64,000 nt of DNA from Gammaproteobacteria bacterium (GTDB lineage: Bacteria > Pseudomonadota > Gammaproteobacteria > Chromatiales > Chromatiaceae): the NCBI GenBank assembly GCA_030148485.1, contig JASBTJ010000026.1:1-64000 (forward strand), read 5' to 3'. The notes beneath the pieces are model-generated. The model had not been told where the DNA came from. It did not search any database and saw only the letters and a program-made list of their open reading frames with translations. The position numbers were made by a program, and so were the translations under genes. Shown piece by piece: positions 54,173 to 61,584 of the stretch (the first letter of the stretch is position 1; each line of letters opens with the position of its first letter).

Positions 54173-54324
54173 GAGCCGCTGAAAAATTCAGCGGTTCCGC
54201 GGCACAAGGAGGTGCCGCCAAAATCGGTCACGGAAAGTGACTGATTTTGAAGCAAGCAGCAAACCCCGTTTGCAGCGCAGCGTGCGCTGAGAAGTCCAGG
54301 ATGGGCTTATTCAGCGCTTCCTTA
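54170..54324 (+). mobile_element. ~155 bp MITE-like element, copy 4
   Basis: From the TA of the kinase stop codon (54170-54171) to TA at 54323-54324. Ends AGGAGCCGCTGAA and (inverted) AAGGAAGCGCTGAA. Internal blocks as in copies 1-3 (GGTGCCGCCAAAATCGG, GTGACTGATTTTGAAGCAAG, GTCCAGGATGGG). Confidence 0.92.
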
Positions 54325-54409
54325 ACCCTGCCAACCTTGCCAAACCGGCACGGCGCACTATGTTTTTCTTCAAGGGACGAGTATTCGTCCCGTCTGTGGA
54401 GGAATGTAG

Positions 54410-55189
54410 ATGGCAACAACCCAACAAGCACCGAAGATCTCCTACGAACCCATGCGGTTGCCGGCCCGCAACCGCCTGCCGGCCAATGCGCCGGTGAAAT
54501 GGCTGGGCGAAGGCTGGCGTTATTGGCGCACCAACCCCCTGCCCTCGGCGGTCTACGGCCTGGTATTCGCCGCCATCGGCCTGGGCATCAGCTGGCTCGG
54601 CCTGCAACAACCCCAATTCATCTTCACCTTCTGGAGCGGCTTTCTGCTGGTGGGACCGTTCTTTGCCATGGGCCTGTACCGTATCGCCCAGCAGGCGGAC
54701 AAGGGCGAGTCGGTACGGGCCAGTCGCTGCATGCGACTACTGGGCGAAAAGCGCGCGCTGGTGGCGATGTTCAGTGTGGTGCTGGCACTGATCATGATCG
54801 CCTGGATCCGCGTGTCCACCCTGGCGGTGGCCCTGTACGTGGGCAACACCGGCGGATCCCTTGACCTGGCATCCTTGACCAGTCCCACCGCGCTGGGCTT
54901 TCTGCTGACGCTGTTTGGCATCGGCGCCGTGTTCGCCTTCGGTATGTTCCTGGTGACCGCCTGGTCACTGCCGATGGTGATCGACGGCAAGGCCGACGTC
55001 ATCACGGCCATCGCGGCCAGCGCCAAGGCCGTGGTCGAACAGCCACTGCCGATGTTGCTGTGGGGCGCACTGGTAGCCGGCTTGACCCTGGTGGGCATGC
55101 TGACCGCCTTTGTCGGCTTCGTGGTGATATTCCCGCTACTGGGTTACGCCACCTGGGCCGGCTACAAGGCGCTGTTCCACAAGACCTGA
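54410..55189 (+). CDS. DUF2189 family membrane protein
   Basis: 259 residues, about six helices, start ATG 54410 with GGAGG upstream. Typical DUF2189 pattern: LGEGWRYWRTNPLPSAVYGL, FFAMGLYRIAQQADKGESV, WSLPMVIDGKADVITAI, FPLLGYATWAGYKAL. Family of unknown function, often near cytochrome oxidase or nitrogen genes. It follows the kinase gene after a MITE and ends at a two-way terminator shared with nrtD. Confidence 0.9.
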   Translation: MATTQQAPKISYEPMRLPARNRLPANAPVKWLGEGWRYWRTNPLPSAVYGLVFAAIGLGISWLGLQQPQFIFTFWSGFLLVGPFFAMGLYRIAQQADKGESVRASRCMRLLGEKRALVAMFSVVLALIMIAWIRVSTLAVALYVGNTGGSLDLASLTSPTALGFLLTLFGIGAVFAFGMFLVTAWSLPMVIDGKADVITAIAASAKAVVEQPLPMLLWGALVAGLTLVGMLTAFVGFVVIFPLLGYATWAGYKALFHKT

Positions 55190-55208
55190 GCCACCAACGT
55201 TGTGACAT

Positions 55209-55237
55209 AAAAAGGCCCCGCTACGCGGGGCCTTTTT
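55209..55237. terminator. Two-way terminator between DUF2189 gene and nrtD
   Basis: AAAAAGGCCCCG (55209-55220), loop CTACG, CGGGGCCTTTTT (55226-55237): perfect 12-pair stem with T tracts on both strands, between convergent genes. Confidence 0.92.
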
Positions 55238-55294
55238 GTTGCCGGCTGCCACGATCCACCGCATCCTCCGAAGCGTACGGGGATTGCAGTCGGG

Positions 55295-56158
55295 TCAGCT
55301 CACCAGACGGATGCCGTCTTGCTCGCCTTCCGACTCGTCATCATCCGCATCGGCCTTGGCGCTGGCGGGCGCGTCCGGCTGGACGTGGCGCTCGTGCAGG
55401 AACTTCACCACCTCGGCCCGGTAATGGTTGTAGGCCGGGTCTTCGGCCAATGCCAGGCGATCACGGGGCCGCTCCAGGTCCACGTGCAGGATCTCGCCCA
55501 CCTTGGCCGAAGGACCATTGGTCATCATCACGATGCGGTCGGACAACAACACCGCCTCATCCACATCGTGGGTGATCATGATCACGGTGTTGTTCAGGCG
55601 CGCCTGGATCTCCATCAGCGAGTCCTGCATATGGGTGCGGGTCAACGAATCCAGCGCGCCGAAGGGTTCGTCCATCAACAGCACCTTGGGCTCCATCGCC
55701 AAGGCACGGGCGATGCCCACCCGCTGTTTCATGCCGCCAGAGATCTCATCCGGCTTGCGGTCCAACGCATGGGACATATGCACCAGCTCCAGGTTGTGCC
55801 GCGTCCACGCATCGCGTTCGGCCCGGGTCTTGGTCTTCTTGAACACCTGGTCCACCGCCAGCCGCACGTTGTCGTACACCGTCAGCCAGGGCATCAGCGA
55901 ATGGTTCTGGAACACCACCGCCCGGTCCGGACCCGGCTCGTTGACCTCTTTCTCCTGCAGCAACACACCGCCCTCGGTGGCCTGCAACAGGCCGGCGACG
56001 ATATTCAGCACCGTGGACTTGCCGCAGCCCGAGTGCCCGATCAGCGAGATGAACTCACCCTGCTCGACCTTGATGTCCACGCCGTCCAGCACGTTCAGCG
56101 GCCCCTTGTCGGTGGGGAAGGTGATGCTGACATGATCAATGTTCAGATAGCTGCTCAT
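55295..56158 (-). CDS. nrtD: Nitrate ABC transporter ATP-binding protein NrtD
   Basis: 287 residues. Walker A IGHSGCGKSTVLN, signature SGGMKQRVGIARAL, Walker B LLMDEPFGALDSLTR, H-loop MITHDVDEA. Best matched to NrtD/SsuB-type ATPases that drive nitrate uptake with NrtA and NrtB. Acidic C-terminal tail (KADADDDESEGEQDG). Last gene of nasT/nrtA-nrtB-nrtD group; 124 bases separate it from nrtB. Confidence 0.95.
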   Translation of the reverse strand: MSSYLNIDHVSITFPTDKGPLNVLDGVDIKVEQGEFISLIGHSGCGKSTVLNIVAGLLQATEGGVLLQEKEVNEPGPDRAVVFQNHSLMPWLTVYDNVRLAVDQVFKKTKTRAERDAWTRHNLELVHMSHALDRKPDEISGGMKQRVGIARALAMEPKVLLMDEPFGALDSLTRTHMQDSLMEIQARLNNTVIMITHDVDEAVLLSDRIVMMTNGPSAKVGEILHVDLERPRDRLALAEDPAYNHYRAEVVKFLHERHVQPDAPASAKADADDDESEGEQDGIRLVS

Positions 56159-56282
56159 GAGTCATTCCTCATTTGAATTCTTTTGGACACAGAGGTCGCG
56201 AAGGTCCGCAGAGGTGGCAAGGATCTGTTATTCAAATCGCTGCTTCTCTGTGTGCTTTGCGCTACTCCGCATCCCGCTGTCA

Positions 56283-57314
56283 TCAACGCACGACGGCGTT
56301 GCGGTCCCAGCTCACGGCGCGCTGCAGCATCAGCATGCCGCGGTCCAGCAGGAAGCCGAGGAAGCCGATCACCAGCACGGCCACCATGATGCGGGCCAGC
56401 GAGTTGGAGCTACCGTTCTGGAACTCGTCCCAAACGAACTTGCCCAGGCCAGGATTCTGCGACAGCATCTCCGCCGCGATCAGCACCATCCAACCGATAC
56501 CCAGCGATAGACGCAGGCCAGTGAAGATCATCGGCACTGCGGACGGCAGCACGATCTTCACGGTCTTGGTGAGGAACGGCAGACGCAGCACACGGCTGAC
56601 GTTGAGCAGATCCTTACTCACACCCGCCACGCCAACCGTGGTGTTGATGATGGTCGGCCACAGGCAGCACAGGGTCACGGTGATGGCCGAGTTGAGAAAC
56701 GACTTGTCGAACATCGGGTCGTCGCTCACGTACATGGCCGACACCACCATGGTCACCAGCGGCAACCAGGCCAATGGTGACACCGGTTTGAAGAGCTGGA
56801 TGATCGGATTCATCGCCTGGTAGAAGGTGGCATTCATGCCGCAGACGATGCCGATGGGGATGGCGATCAACGACGCGACGAGAAAACCGGCCCCCACGGT
56901 GTAGAGACTGGTGAATATCTGGTCGATGAAGGTTGCCGGCCCCGTGTACTGGCGGCTCTGAATCTTCTCGATACGCTCAGGCGACTTGCCGGCCGCAATC
57001 GCCTTCTCGACCCGCTTGTCCAGGCGCTCATAGAACGCCGCTTCCTTGGCACGTGCGGCCTCGTGTTCGCCCCACAGGGCCTTGGTCTGGTCCCACACGG
57101 CCGCGGGGCCGGGGAACTGGCCCAGGGAGGTCTGCACTTGCTTGGCGCCGACACTCCACAGGCCGAGGAAAATCAGGATGGCGACCACCGGTACCACGGC
57201 GGCCTTCACGCTGGCTTGCAGCTTGGGACCGAACTCGAAGCTCGACAGACCGTTCAGCAGACGGTCGACCCACGGAAGATTGAATGTCTTTCGACTAGCC
57301 AGTGAACTGCTCAT
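56283..57314 (-). CDS. nrtB: Nitrate ABC transporter permease NrtB
   Basis: 343 residues from ATG 57314 (AGAGGA upstream). One N-terminal helix (VVPVVAILIFLGLWSVGAKQV), a charged periplasmic insert (about 85-130, RAKEAAFYERLDKRVEKAIAAGK), then the five-helix core with the EAA loop VSRVLRLPFLTKTVKIVLPSAVP. The insert makes it longer than the ~280-residue classic NrtB. Partner of NrtA and NrtD. Confidence 0.94.
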   Translation of the reverse strand: MSSSLASRKTFNLPWVDRLLNGLSSFEFGPKLQASVKAAVVPVVAILIFLGLWSVGAKQVQTSLGQFPGPAAVWDQTKALWGEHEAARAKEAAFYERLDKRVEKAIAAGKSPERIEKIQSRQYTGPATFIDQIFTSLYTVGAGFLVASLIAIPIGIVCGMNATFYQAMNPIIQLFKPVSPLAWLPLVTMVVSAMYVSDDPMFDKSFLNSAITVTLCCLWPTIINTTVGVAGVSKDLLNVSRVLRLPFLTKTVKIVLPSAVPMIFTGLRLSLGIGWMVLIAAEMLSQNPGLGKFVWDEFQNGSSNSLARIMVAVLVIGFLGFLLDRGMLMLQRAVSWDRNAVVR

Positions 57315-57422
57315 GGCAAATCCTCTTGGTATGGGCATCTGAAACATTCACATGCCCGGGGCGTCTTTGCCCGGTGGGCAGCGGCAACTTTGCCACCACC
57401 CACCGGTCCGGGTGTGCAGGGA

Positions 57423-58832
57423 TCAGAGCTTGTCGTCGCCCTTCAAGCCGATCGGGAACTGCTTGAGGTAATCGTTCGGCTTGGTGCCGTCAAAAGTGAT
57501 GCCGTCGATGAACTCGGTCTGCGGCGGCTTGAAGCCGGTCTCGGTGGCAAAGTCCGGGAATTCCGAGGCCTTGAGCTTGCCTTCGGCAATCAGCTCTTTA
57601 GCGGCGATGGCGTAGATGTCCGGGCGATAGACCTTCTTGGCCATGTCCATGTACCAGCTGTCCGGCTTGGCATCGCTGATCTGACCCCAGCGGCGCATCT
57701 GGCTCAGGTACCAGACCGCGTCCGAGTAGTACGGATAGGTCGCGTTGTAGCGGAAGAACACGTTGAAGTCGGGCACTTCACGCTTGTCGCCCTTCTCGTA
57801 TTCAAAGGTCCCGGTCATGGAGTTGGCGATGACCTTGTAGTCCGCGCCTACATAGTTCGGCTGGGACAGGATCTTCACCGCTTCGGGGCGGTTGGCGTTG
57901 TTGTTCTCGTCCAGCCACTTGGCTGCCCGGATCATGGCCTTGACGATACGTACCGTGGTGTTCGGATACTTCTCGGTGAATTCCTTGGTCATTCCGAACA
58001 CTTTTTCCGGATTGTCCTTCCAGATCTCGTAGTCGGTGATCACCGGCACGCCGATACCCTTGAACACGGCCTGCTGGTTCCACGGCTCACCCACGCAGTA
58101 ACCGTAGATGGTGCCGGCCTCCAGGGTGGAGGGCATCTGCGGCGGCGGGGTCACGGACAGCAGGGCGTCGGCCTGCAGGGTGCCGGCGATGTCGCCCTTG
58201 TGCGGTGCGTAGTAACCGGGGTGGATGCCGCCGGCCGCCAGCCAGTAGCGCAATTCATAGTTGTGGGTGGACACCGGGAACACCATGCCCATCTTGAAGG
58301 GCTTGCCCTCGGCCTTGTACTTGTCGACCACCGGCTTGAGGTAGTCGGCCTTGATCGGGTGGACGGGCTTGCCGTCGGCCTGCTTGGGGATGTTCTTCTT
58401 CATCTCCGCCCAGACCTCGTTGGAAACGGTGATGCCGTTGCCGTTCAGATCCATGGAGAAGGGGGTCACAATGTGCGCCTTGGTACCGAAACCGATGGTG
58501 GCAGCCAGCGGCTGACCGGCCAGCATGTGCGCGCCATCCAGCTGGCCATCGATGACGCCATCGAGCAGTACCTTCCAGTTGGCTTGAGCCTCCAGGGTGA
58601 CATACAGGCCTTCGTCCTCGAAGTAGCCCTTCTCATAGGCGATGGCCAGCGGGGCCATGTCGGTGAGCTTGATGAAACCGAACTTCAGGTCTTCCTTTTC
58701 CGGCTCGCCCACAGCGGCGGTGGCCGTGCCGAAACCCAGCAGGGTGGCGCCCAGGCTCAGTGCGACGGCAGCTGCCGTTTTCTTCAGAAAACCACGGCGC
58801 TTGGTATTGGTCGGTTGTTGGTGCTTTTTCAT
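57423..58832 (-). CDS. nrtA: Nitrate-binding protein NrtA (Tat-exported)
   Basis: 469 residues from ATG 58832. N-terminal twin-Arg signal [22 protein letters not shown], then the NrtA/NasF substrate-binding fold: [72 protein letters not shown]. Captures nitrate (or nitrite) in the periplasm for NrtBD. Leader (58833-58983) carries two ANTAR-type hexaloops; promoter is sigma-54. The same fold is used by the NasS sensor, but export signal and permease context favour transport. Confidence 0.95.
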   Translation of the reverse strand: MKKHQQPTNTKRRGFLKKTAAAVALSLGATLLGFGTATAAVGEPEKEDLKFGFIKLTDMAPLAIAYEKGYFEDEGLYVTLEAQANWKVLLDGVIDGQLDGAHMLAGQPLAATIGFGTKAHIVTPFSMDLNGNGITVSNEVWAEMKKNIPKQADGKPVHPIKADYLKPVVDKYKAEGKPFKMGMVFPVSTHNYELRYWLAAGGIHPGYYAPHKGDIAGTLQADALLSVTPPPQMPSTLEAGTIYGYCVGEPWNQQAVFKGIGVPVITDYEIWKDNPEKVFGMTKEFTEKYPNTTVRIVKAMIRAAKWLDENNNANRPEAVKILSQPNYVGADYKVIANSMTGTFEYEKGDKREVPDFNVFFRYNATYPYYSDAVWYLSQMRRWGQISDAKPDSWYMDMAKKVYRPDIYAIAAKELIAEGKLKASEFPDFATETGFKPPQTEFIDGITFDGTKPNDYLKQFPIGLKGDDKL

Positions 58833-58885
58833 CTCGGCAATGGCCCTTTTCACGATCAATAGGTCGAGCGTCTTTCCCTGTTGCG

Positions 58886-58970
58886 GGTTGTCAGACACCC
58901 TCGTCTGTCGATGCAACCGCCGTTGGTCGCAGCCACCTGATGCCACTACGGGCGGGCCCCACGTTGGGCC
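58886..58970 (-). promoter_or_regulatory. ANTAR (NasT)-responsive leader RNA of nrtA
   Basis: Minus strand, in order from the predicted start: P1 GGCCC-AACGTG-GGGCC (58970-58955) and P2 GCGACC-AACGGC-GGTTGC (58930-58913). Both six-base loops have A at 1 and G at 4, as required for ANTAR binding. An alternative hairpin (58918-58886) uses GGTT of the P2 3' arm with AACC, around CAGAC/GTCTG; so P2 and this hairpin exclude each other. No T tract follows the latter, so it is not a canonical terminator. Confidence 0.75.
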
Positions 58971-58993
58971 TTCAGGTTATTGCCGCTTGACGA

Positions 58994-59009
58994 TGCATGG
59001 CGCATGCCA
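58994..59009 (-). promoter_or_regulatory. Sigma-54 promoter of nrtABD
   Basis: Minus strand TGGCATGCGCCATGCA; GG-N10-GC spacing exact, -12 element weaker (ATGCA for TTGCA). Start near 58983, ~150 bases before nrtA. The ~420 bases between nasT and nrtA (58833-59253) hold this promoter, the ANTAR leader, an NtrC site and the nasT terminator, and no gene. Confidence 0.7.
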
Positions 59010-59083
59010 ATCAAATAAAACGCCTTAAAAACATAAAGTTGAGTAAATTTTGACACTTTTATCCGGCGTAGTACCGACGCGGA

Positions 59084-59100
59084 TGCACTACCCCGGTGCA
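59084..59100. promoter_or_regulatory. NtrC binding site
   Basis: TGCACTACCCCGGTGCA, full match to the NtrC consensus (TGCACY-N5-GGTGCA), about 80 bases upstream of the nrtA -24 element. A further TGCAC half site follows at 59104. Confidence 0.75.
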
Positions 59101-59131
59101 GCCTGCACGGCGACGAGCCCAGCGGTCAGGC

Positions 59132-59161
59132 AAAAAAAAGCCCGTCCGGTGAAGGACGGGC
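59132..59161 (-). terminator. Terminator of nasT
   Basis: GCCCGTCC/GGACGGGC stem (59161-59154 with 59147-59140 on the minus strand), six-base loop, eight T. ~92 bases after the nasT stop. Confidence 0.92.
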
Positions 59162-59253
59162 ATAACCCGAGGAGGATGTTAAGGCTAAACGTGCCGGCTG
59201 GACCCCAACCCACGCGGCGCAACCGGCGCCACCGCGCGGGGTAATGCCTGGTA

Positions 59254-59880
59254 TCAGGCAGCGCCGACCGGGATGGCCTGCGGCGTACTGCCCTGTCCGC
59301 TGCCGAGCAGATCGGAGGCGGCTATGATGCTGTCGGCGATTTCTACCATGCGTTTGTTACGATCCATCGCGGTCTTGCGCATCAACTTATAAGCCTCGTC
59401 TTCCGCAAGGCCGCGCTGGCTCATGACGATTCCCTTGGCCCGCTCGATGACCTTGCGCTCGGTCAACTGGCAGCGGGTCTTGTGCAGTTCCTCGGCCAAG
59501 GCCTTGAACTGGCGGAACCTGGCGATGGCCGCTTCCAGGATCGAGCGCATGCGCGCCGGATTGACGCCGTCCACCACATAGGCGCTGACGCCCACCTGCA
59601 CCGCGCGCTGGATGGTGTGCGCCTGCTGATCCGGCGCAAACATCACCAACGGTGACGGGGCGGCGCTCTGGATGGCCACCATGTCGTTCAGGATGGCACT
59701 GTCCAGCACGTCCGCGGCGATGGCCACGAACTCGGCAGCCGGACGTGCGCTCTGCGCCAGCAGCTCGGCCACGTCGCTGTACCGGGCCACCACCTCGCAG
59801 TCGGCGACGTTCAGCAGTTGCTCCACCGTCGAACCCCGCGTCGGGTCGATCTCTATCAGGATGGCGCGCAGTTTGTTCAC
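59254..59880 (-). CDS. nasT: ANTAR-domain antiterminator NasT
   Basis: 208 residues from GTG 59880 (AGAGGG upstream). Receiver-like N-domain (about 1-125, LRAILIEIDPTRGSTVEQLL), whose beta-3 end reads EFVAIAADVL without a clear phospho-Asp site, and a C-terminal ANTAR RNA-binding domain (CQLTERKVIERAKGIVMSQRGLAEDEAYKLMRKTAMDRN). NasT proteins free nitrate genes from leader termination by binding twin hexaloops. Its usual sensor NasS is not in the window. It has its own near-perfect sigma-54 promoter. Confidence 0.92.
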   Translation of the reverse strand: MNKLRAILIEIDPTRGSTVEQLLNVADCEVVARYSDVAELLAQSARPAAEFVAIAADVLDSAILNDMVAIQSAAPSPLVMFAPDQQAHTIQRAVQVGVSAYVVDGVNPARMRSILEAAIARFRQFKALAEELHKTRCQLTERKVIERAKGIVMSQRGLAEDEAYKLMRKTAMDRNKRMVEIADSIIAASDLLGSGQGSTPQAIPVGAA

Positions 59881-59929
59881 CGTTGAACCCTCTTGAGTTG
59901 CTCTTGCCTGTGCTCTTGGGTGGATACAC

Positions 59930-59945
59930 AGCAACAGCCGTGCCA
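59930..59945 (-). promoter_or_regulatory. Sigma-54 promoter of nasT
   Basis: Minus strand TGGCACGGCTGTTGCT, a perfect match to the RpoN consensus (TGGCAC-N5-TTGCT). Start near 59919, ~39 bases before the nasT GTG. Confidence 0.85.
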
Positions 59946-60043
59946 AAACATAAACCCCTGTTTGTATGAATGTTTTTATCGGGGTCACGGCCAGCGCCAC
60001 TGTTCACGCACCGCGTCCGGGCAACGGCAAGCGGAGCACGCAC

Positions 60044-60074
60044 AAAAAAGCGGCACCTGTTTCCAGGTACCGCT
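60044..60074 (-). terminator. Terminator of the Arg/His-rich protein gene
   Basis: Minus strand AGCGG-T-ACCTG, loop GAAA, CAGGT-G-CCGC then six T. Lies 47-77 bases after the stop at 60121. Confidence 0.85.
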
Positions 60075-60120
60075 AGCCCGGACCATCCGGGCCGACCGGC
60101 AAATCGTTTACCCGCGTCTG

Positions 60121-60633
60121 TCAGTGGCGAAACACCCAACGCCCCAGCTCGATGGCGAGCCCCACCCGGGCGTCGTCACGATCCCGTTGGTAGTAATACG
60201 GGCGGTAGCCGGAATGCTCATAGGAATAGGCATAGCGATGGTCGTGATGACCGGGGCGGTGGTCGCGCAACGCATCGGCCTTACGGTCCAACCTGCGCTT
60301 GATGCGCTCGCCCTTGCGATCCAGTCTGCGGTCGATGCGCACCGCCTTGCGGTCCAGGCGATGGGCCTCGGCGTAACGGCCCTGCTCGCGCAGGCGGTCG
60401 GCGCGATCATGCAGTCGGGCGGCAATGCGATCACCTTTACGATCCAAGCGACGGGCGATGCGCTCGCCGCGCCGGTCCAATTCCCAGGCCTGCTGGTTGC
60501 GCTCGTAGCGGTCACCGTCATGGAAACGACCGTGATGATCGTCGTGGGCGACCGCCGTGCCGCCCCACAACATCAGGCCGCCCAGGGCTGAGGCCATCGC
60601 ATATCGGATCTTGTTGCTGTTGTTTCGGCTCAT
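60121..60633 (-). CDS. Secreted basic repeat protein (Arg/Asp/His-rich)
   Basis: 170 residues from ATG 60633 (GAGGAA upstream). Signal peptide (YAMASALGGLMLWGGTAVA), then His/Asp-rich HDDHHGRFHDGDRYER, then helical units LDRKGDRIAARL, LDRKAVRIDRRL, LDRKGERIKRRL with 7-11 residue periodicity, and a Tyr/His-rich end. Reminiscent of small secreted proteins with repeated RLDRKGxRI units in other proteobacteria, function unknown to me; a periplasmic metal or stress role is a guess. Confidence 0.8.
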   Translation of the reverse strand: MSRNNSNKIRYAMASALGGLMLWGGTAVAHDDHHGRFHDGDRYERNQQAWELDRRGERIARRLDRKGDRIAARLHDRADRLREQGRYAEAHRLDRKAVRIDRRLDRKGERIKRRLDRKADALRDHRPGHHDHRYAYSYEHSGYRPYYYQRDRDDARVGLAIELGRWVFRH

Positions 60634-60768
60634 CGGCAAATTCCTCATCGCGGGATCCGCGTTTGTTGGCGCTGGGGTTTATGCCCCGGCTTACCCACAA
60701 CAACGCCCGCTGGGGGAATCGGTTGACCTCGGATAAACTGCGGTCCAGTCCTGCCGCTATCCACGATC

Positions 60769-61281
60769 ATGAAGACCATGCCAACCGTTCGTACCGCCCT
60801 GGCCGCTACCGTCCTTTGGCTGGGGCTGGGCATGCCGCCGGCCCAGGCCGCCAAGCCGCCCTCCTTCACCATGCAGGACCTGACCGGCGCCGAGCACAAG
60901 TTGTCCGATTACCGCGGCAAATGGGTGATCCTGAACTTCTGGGCCACCTGGTGCCCGCCCTGCCTGGAAGAGCTGCCCCAGCTGAACAGCTACCACGACG
61001 CCAATCCGGACGACGTGCTGCTGGGGATCAACTACGAAGAGATCAAGCCCGAGTACCTGCGCGCCTTCGTCGCGCAGGAGCAGATCAATTTTCCCGTGCT
61101 GCCCATCGGCGATCACGTGCTGCCCGGGCTGGAGCCCATCAACGGGCTACCCACCACCATCATCATCGCCCCCGACGGCGAGTTGATCGCCAAGCACACC
61201 GGGCCGTTGACCCGAGGCATGCTGGAGCATTTCCTGGCGGGCGAGCGACGCGCTGCGCAAACGCGACAGGCGTTGAAATAA
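60769..61281 (+). CDS. TlpA-like periplasmic thioredoxin
   Basis: 170 residues, start ATG 60769 (or 60778). Signal peptide (LAATVLWLGLGMPPAQA), thioredoxin fold with LNFWATWCPPCLEELPQL active site and cis-Pro in INGLPTTIIIAPDG. Probably a membrane-side reductase for cytochrome c maturation or other periplasmic disulfides. The many c-type cytochromes of this genome fit such a need (inference). It stands between the basic repeat protein gene (divergent) and nrdA. Confidence 0.93.
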   Translation: MKTMPTVRTALAATVLWLGLGMPPAQAAKPPSFTMQDLTGAEHKLSDYRGKWVILNFWATWCPPCLEELPQLNSYHDANPDDVLLGINYEEIKPEYLRAFVAQEQINFPVLPIGDHVLPGLEPINGLPTTIIIAPDGELIAKHTGPLTRGMLEHFLAGERRAAQTRQALK

Positions 61282-61300
61282 ATTTTTTGCCACGCCGCCG

Positions 61301-61326
61301 CCTGACCCCAACATCTTGGGGTCAGG
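61301..61326. repeat. Perfect hairpin after the TlpA-like gene
   Basis: CCTGACCCCAA and its complement with a four-base loop. No T tract follows on the + strand. May be a Rho-assisted terminator or a REP-type unit. The remaining ~250 bases up to nrdA hold its control signals and no gene. Confidence 0.5.
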
Positions 61327-61390
61327 CCATCCACAGCCCCCAAGCCTGTAAGTACCTGAATCGCGGTTAAAAGCCCTGCACGGGCGGCAT

Positions 61391-61444
61391 TTATCCACAG
61401 GCTACGCACAGGCTGTGCACCGTTTTCCACCCGGCTTATACACA
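61391..61444 (+). promoter_or_regulatory. Two DnaA boxes upstream of nrdA
   Basis: TTATCCACA at 61391-61399 and TTATACACA at 61436-61444, both perfect TTATNCACA boxes, same orientation. DnaA is known to act on nrdAB in E. coli. Confidence 0.75.
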
Positions 61445-61487
61445 ACATATGGTGGTTGACATGCCTCGATCTGCGTATATATTGGGT
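61440..61487 (+). promoter_or_regulatory. nrdA promoter with paired NrdR boxes
   Basis: Sigma-70 promoter TTGACA (61456-61461), 16 bases, TATATT (61478-61483). NrdR-like boxes at 61440-61455 (ACACAACATATGGTGG, 13 of 16 to ACACAATATATTGTGT) and 61472-61487 (core ATATATTG). Starts are 32 bases apart, i.e. three helix turns, one box on each side of the -35 and one over the -10. Confidence 0.8.
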
Positions 61488-61584
61488 TGATACCCAGGCA
61501 GCTCCCGTCCCATCGAAGGGACCCCCCGTGCAATACGGGGACGCCGAGGGAAGTCACCACACCAAAATAACGCTGGAGGACCGC

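Noticed and set aside
56159-56282. GGTCGCGAAGG-type repeat between nrtB and nrtD as a mobile element
   Set aside because: Only one occurrence in the window and no clear borders; left as plain intergenic sequence.
57390-58862. 490-residue open frame opposite nrtA
   Set aside because: Antisense shadow with valine/histidine-rich low-complexity sequence; nrtA is unambiguous.
61301-61326. Hairpin after the TlpA-like gene as an intrinsic terminator
   Set aside because: Stem is excellent but no T tract follows on either useful strand; listed as a repeat instead.
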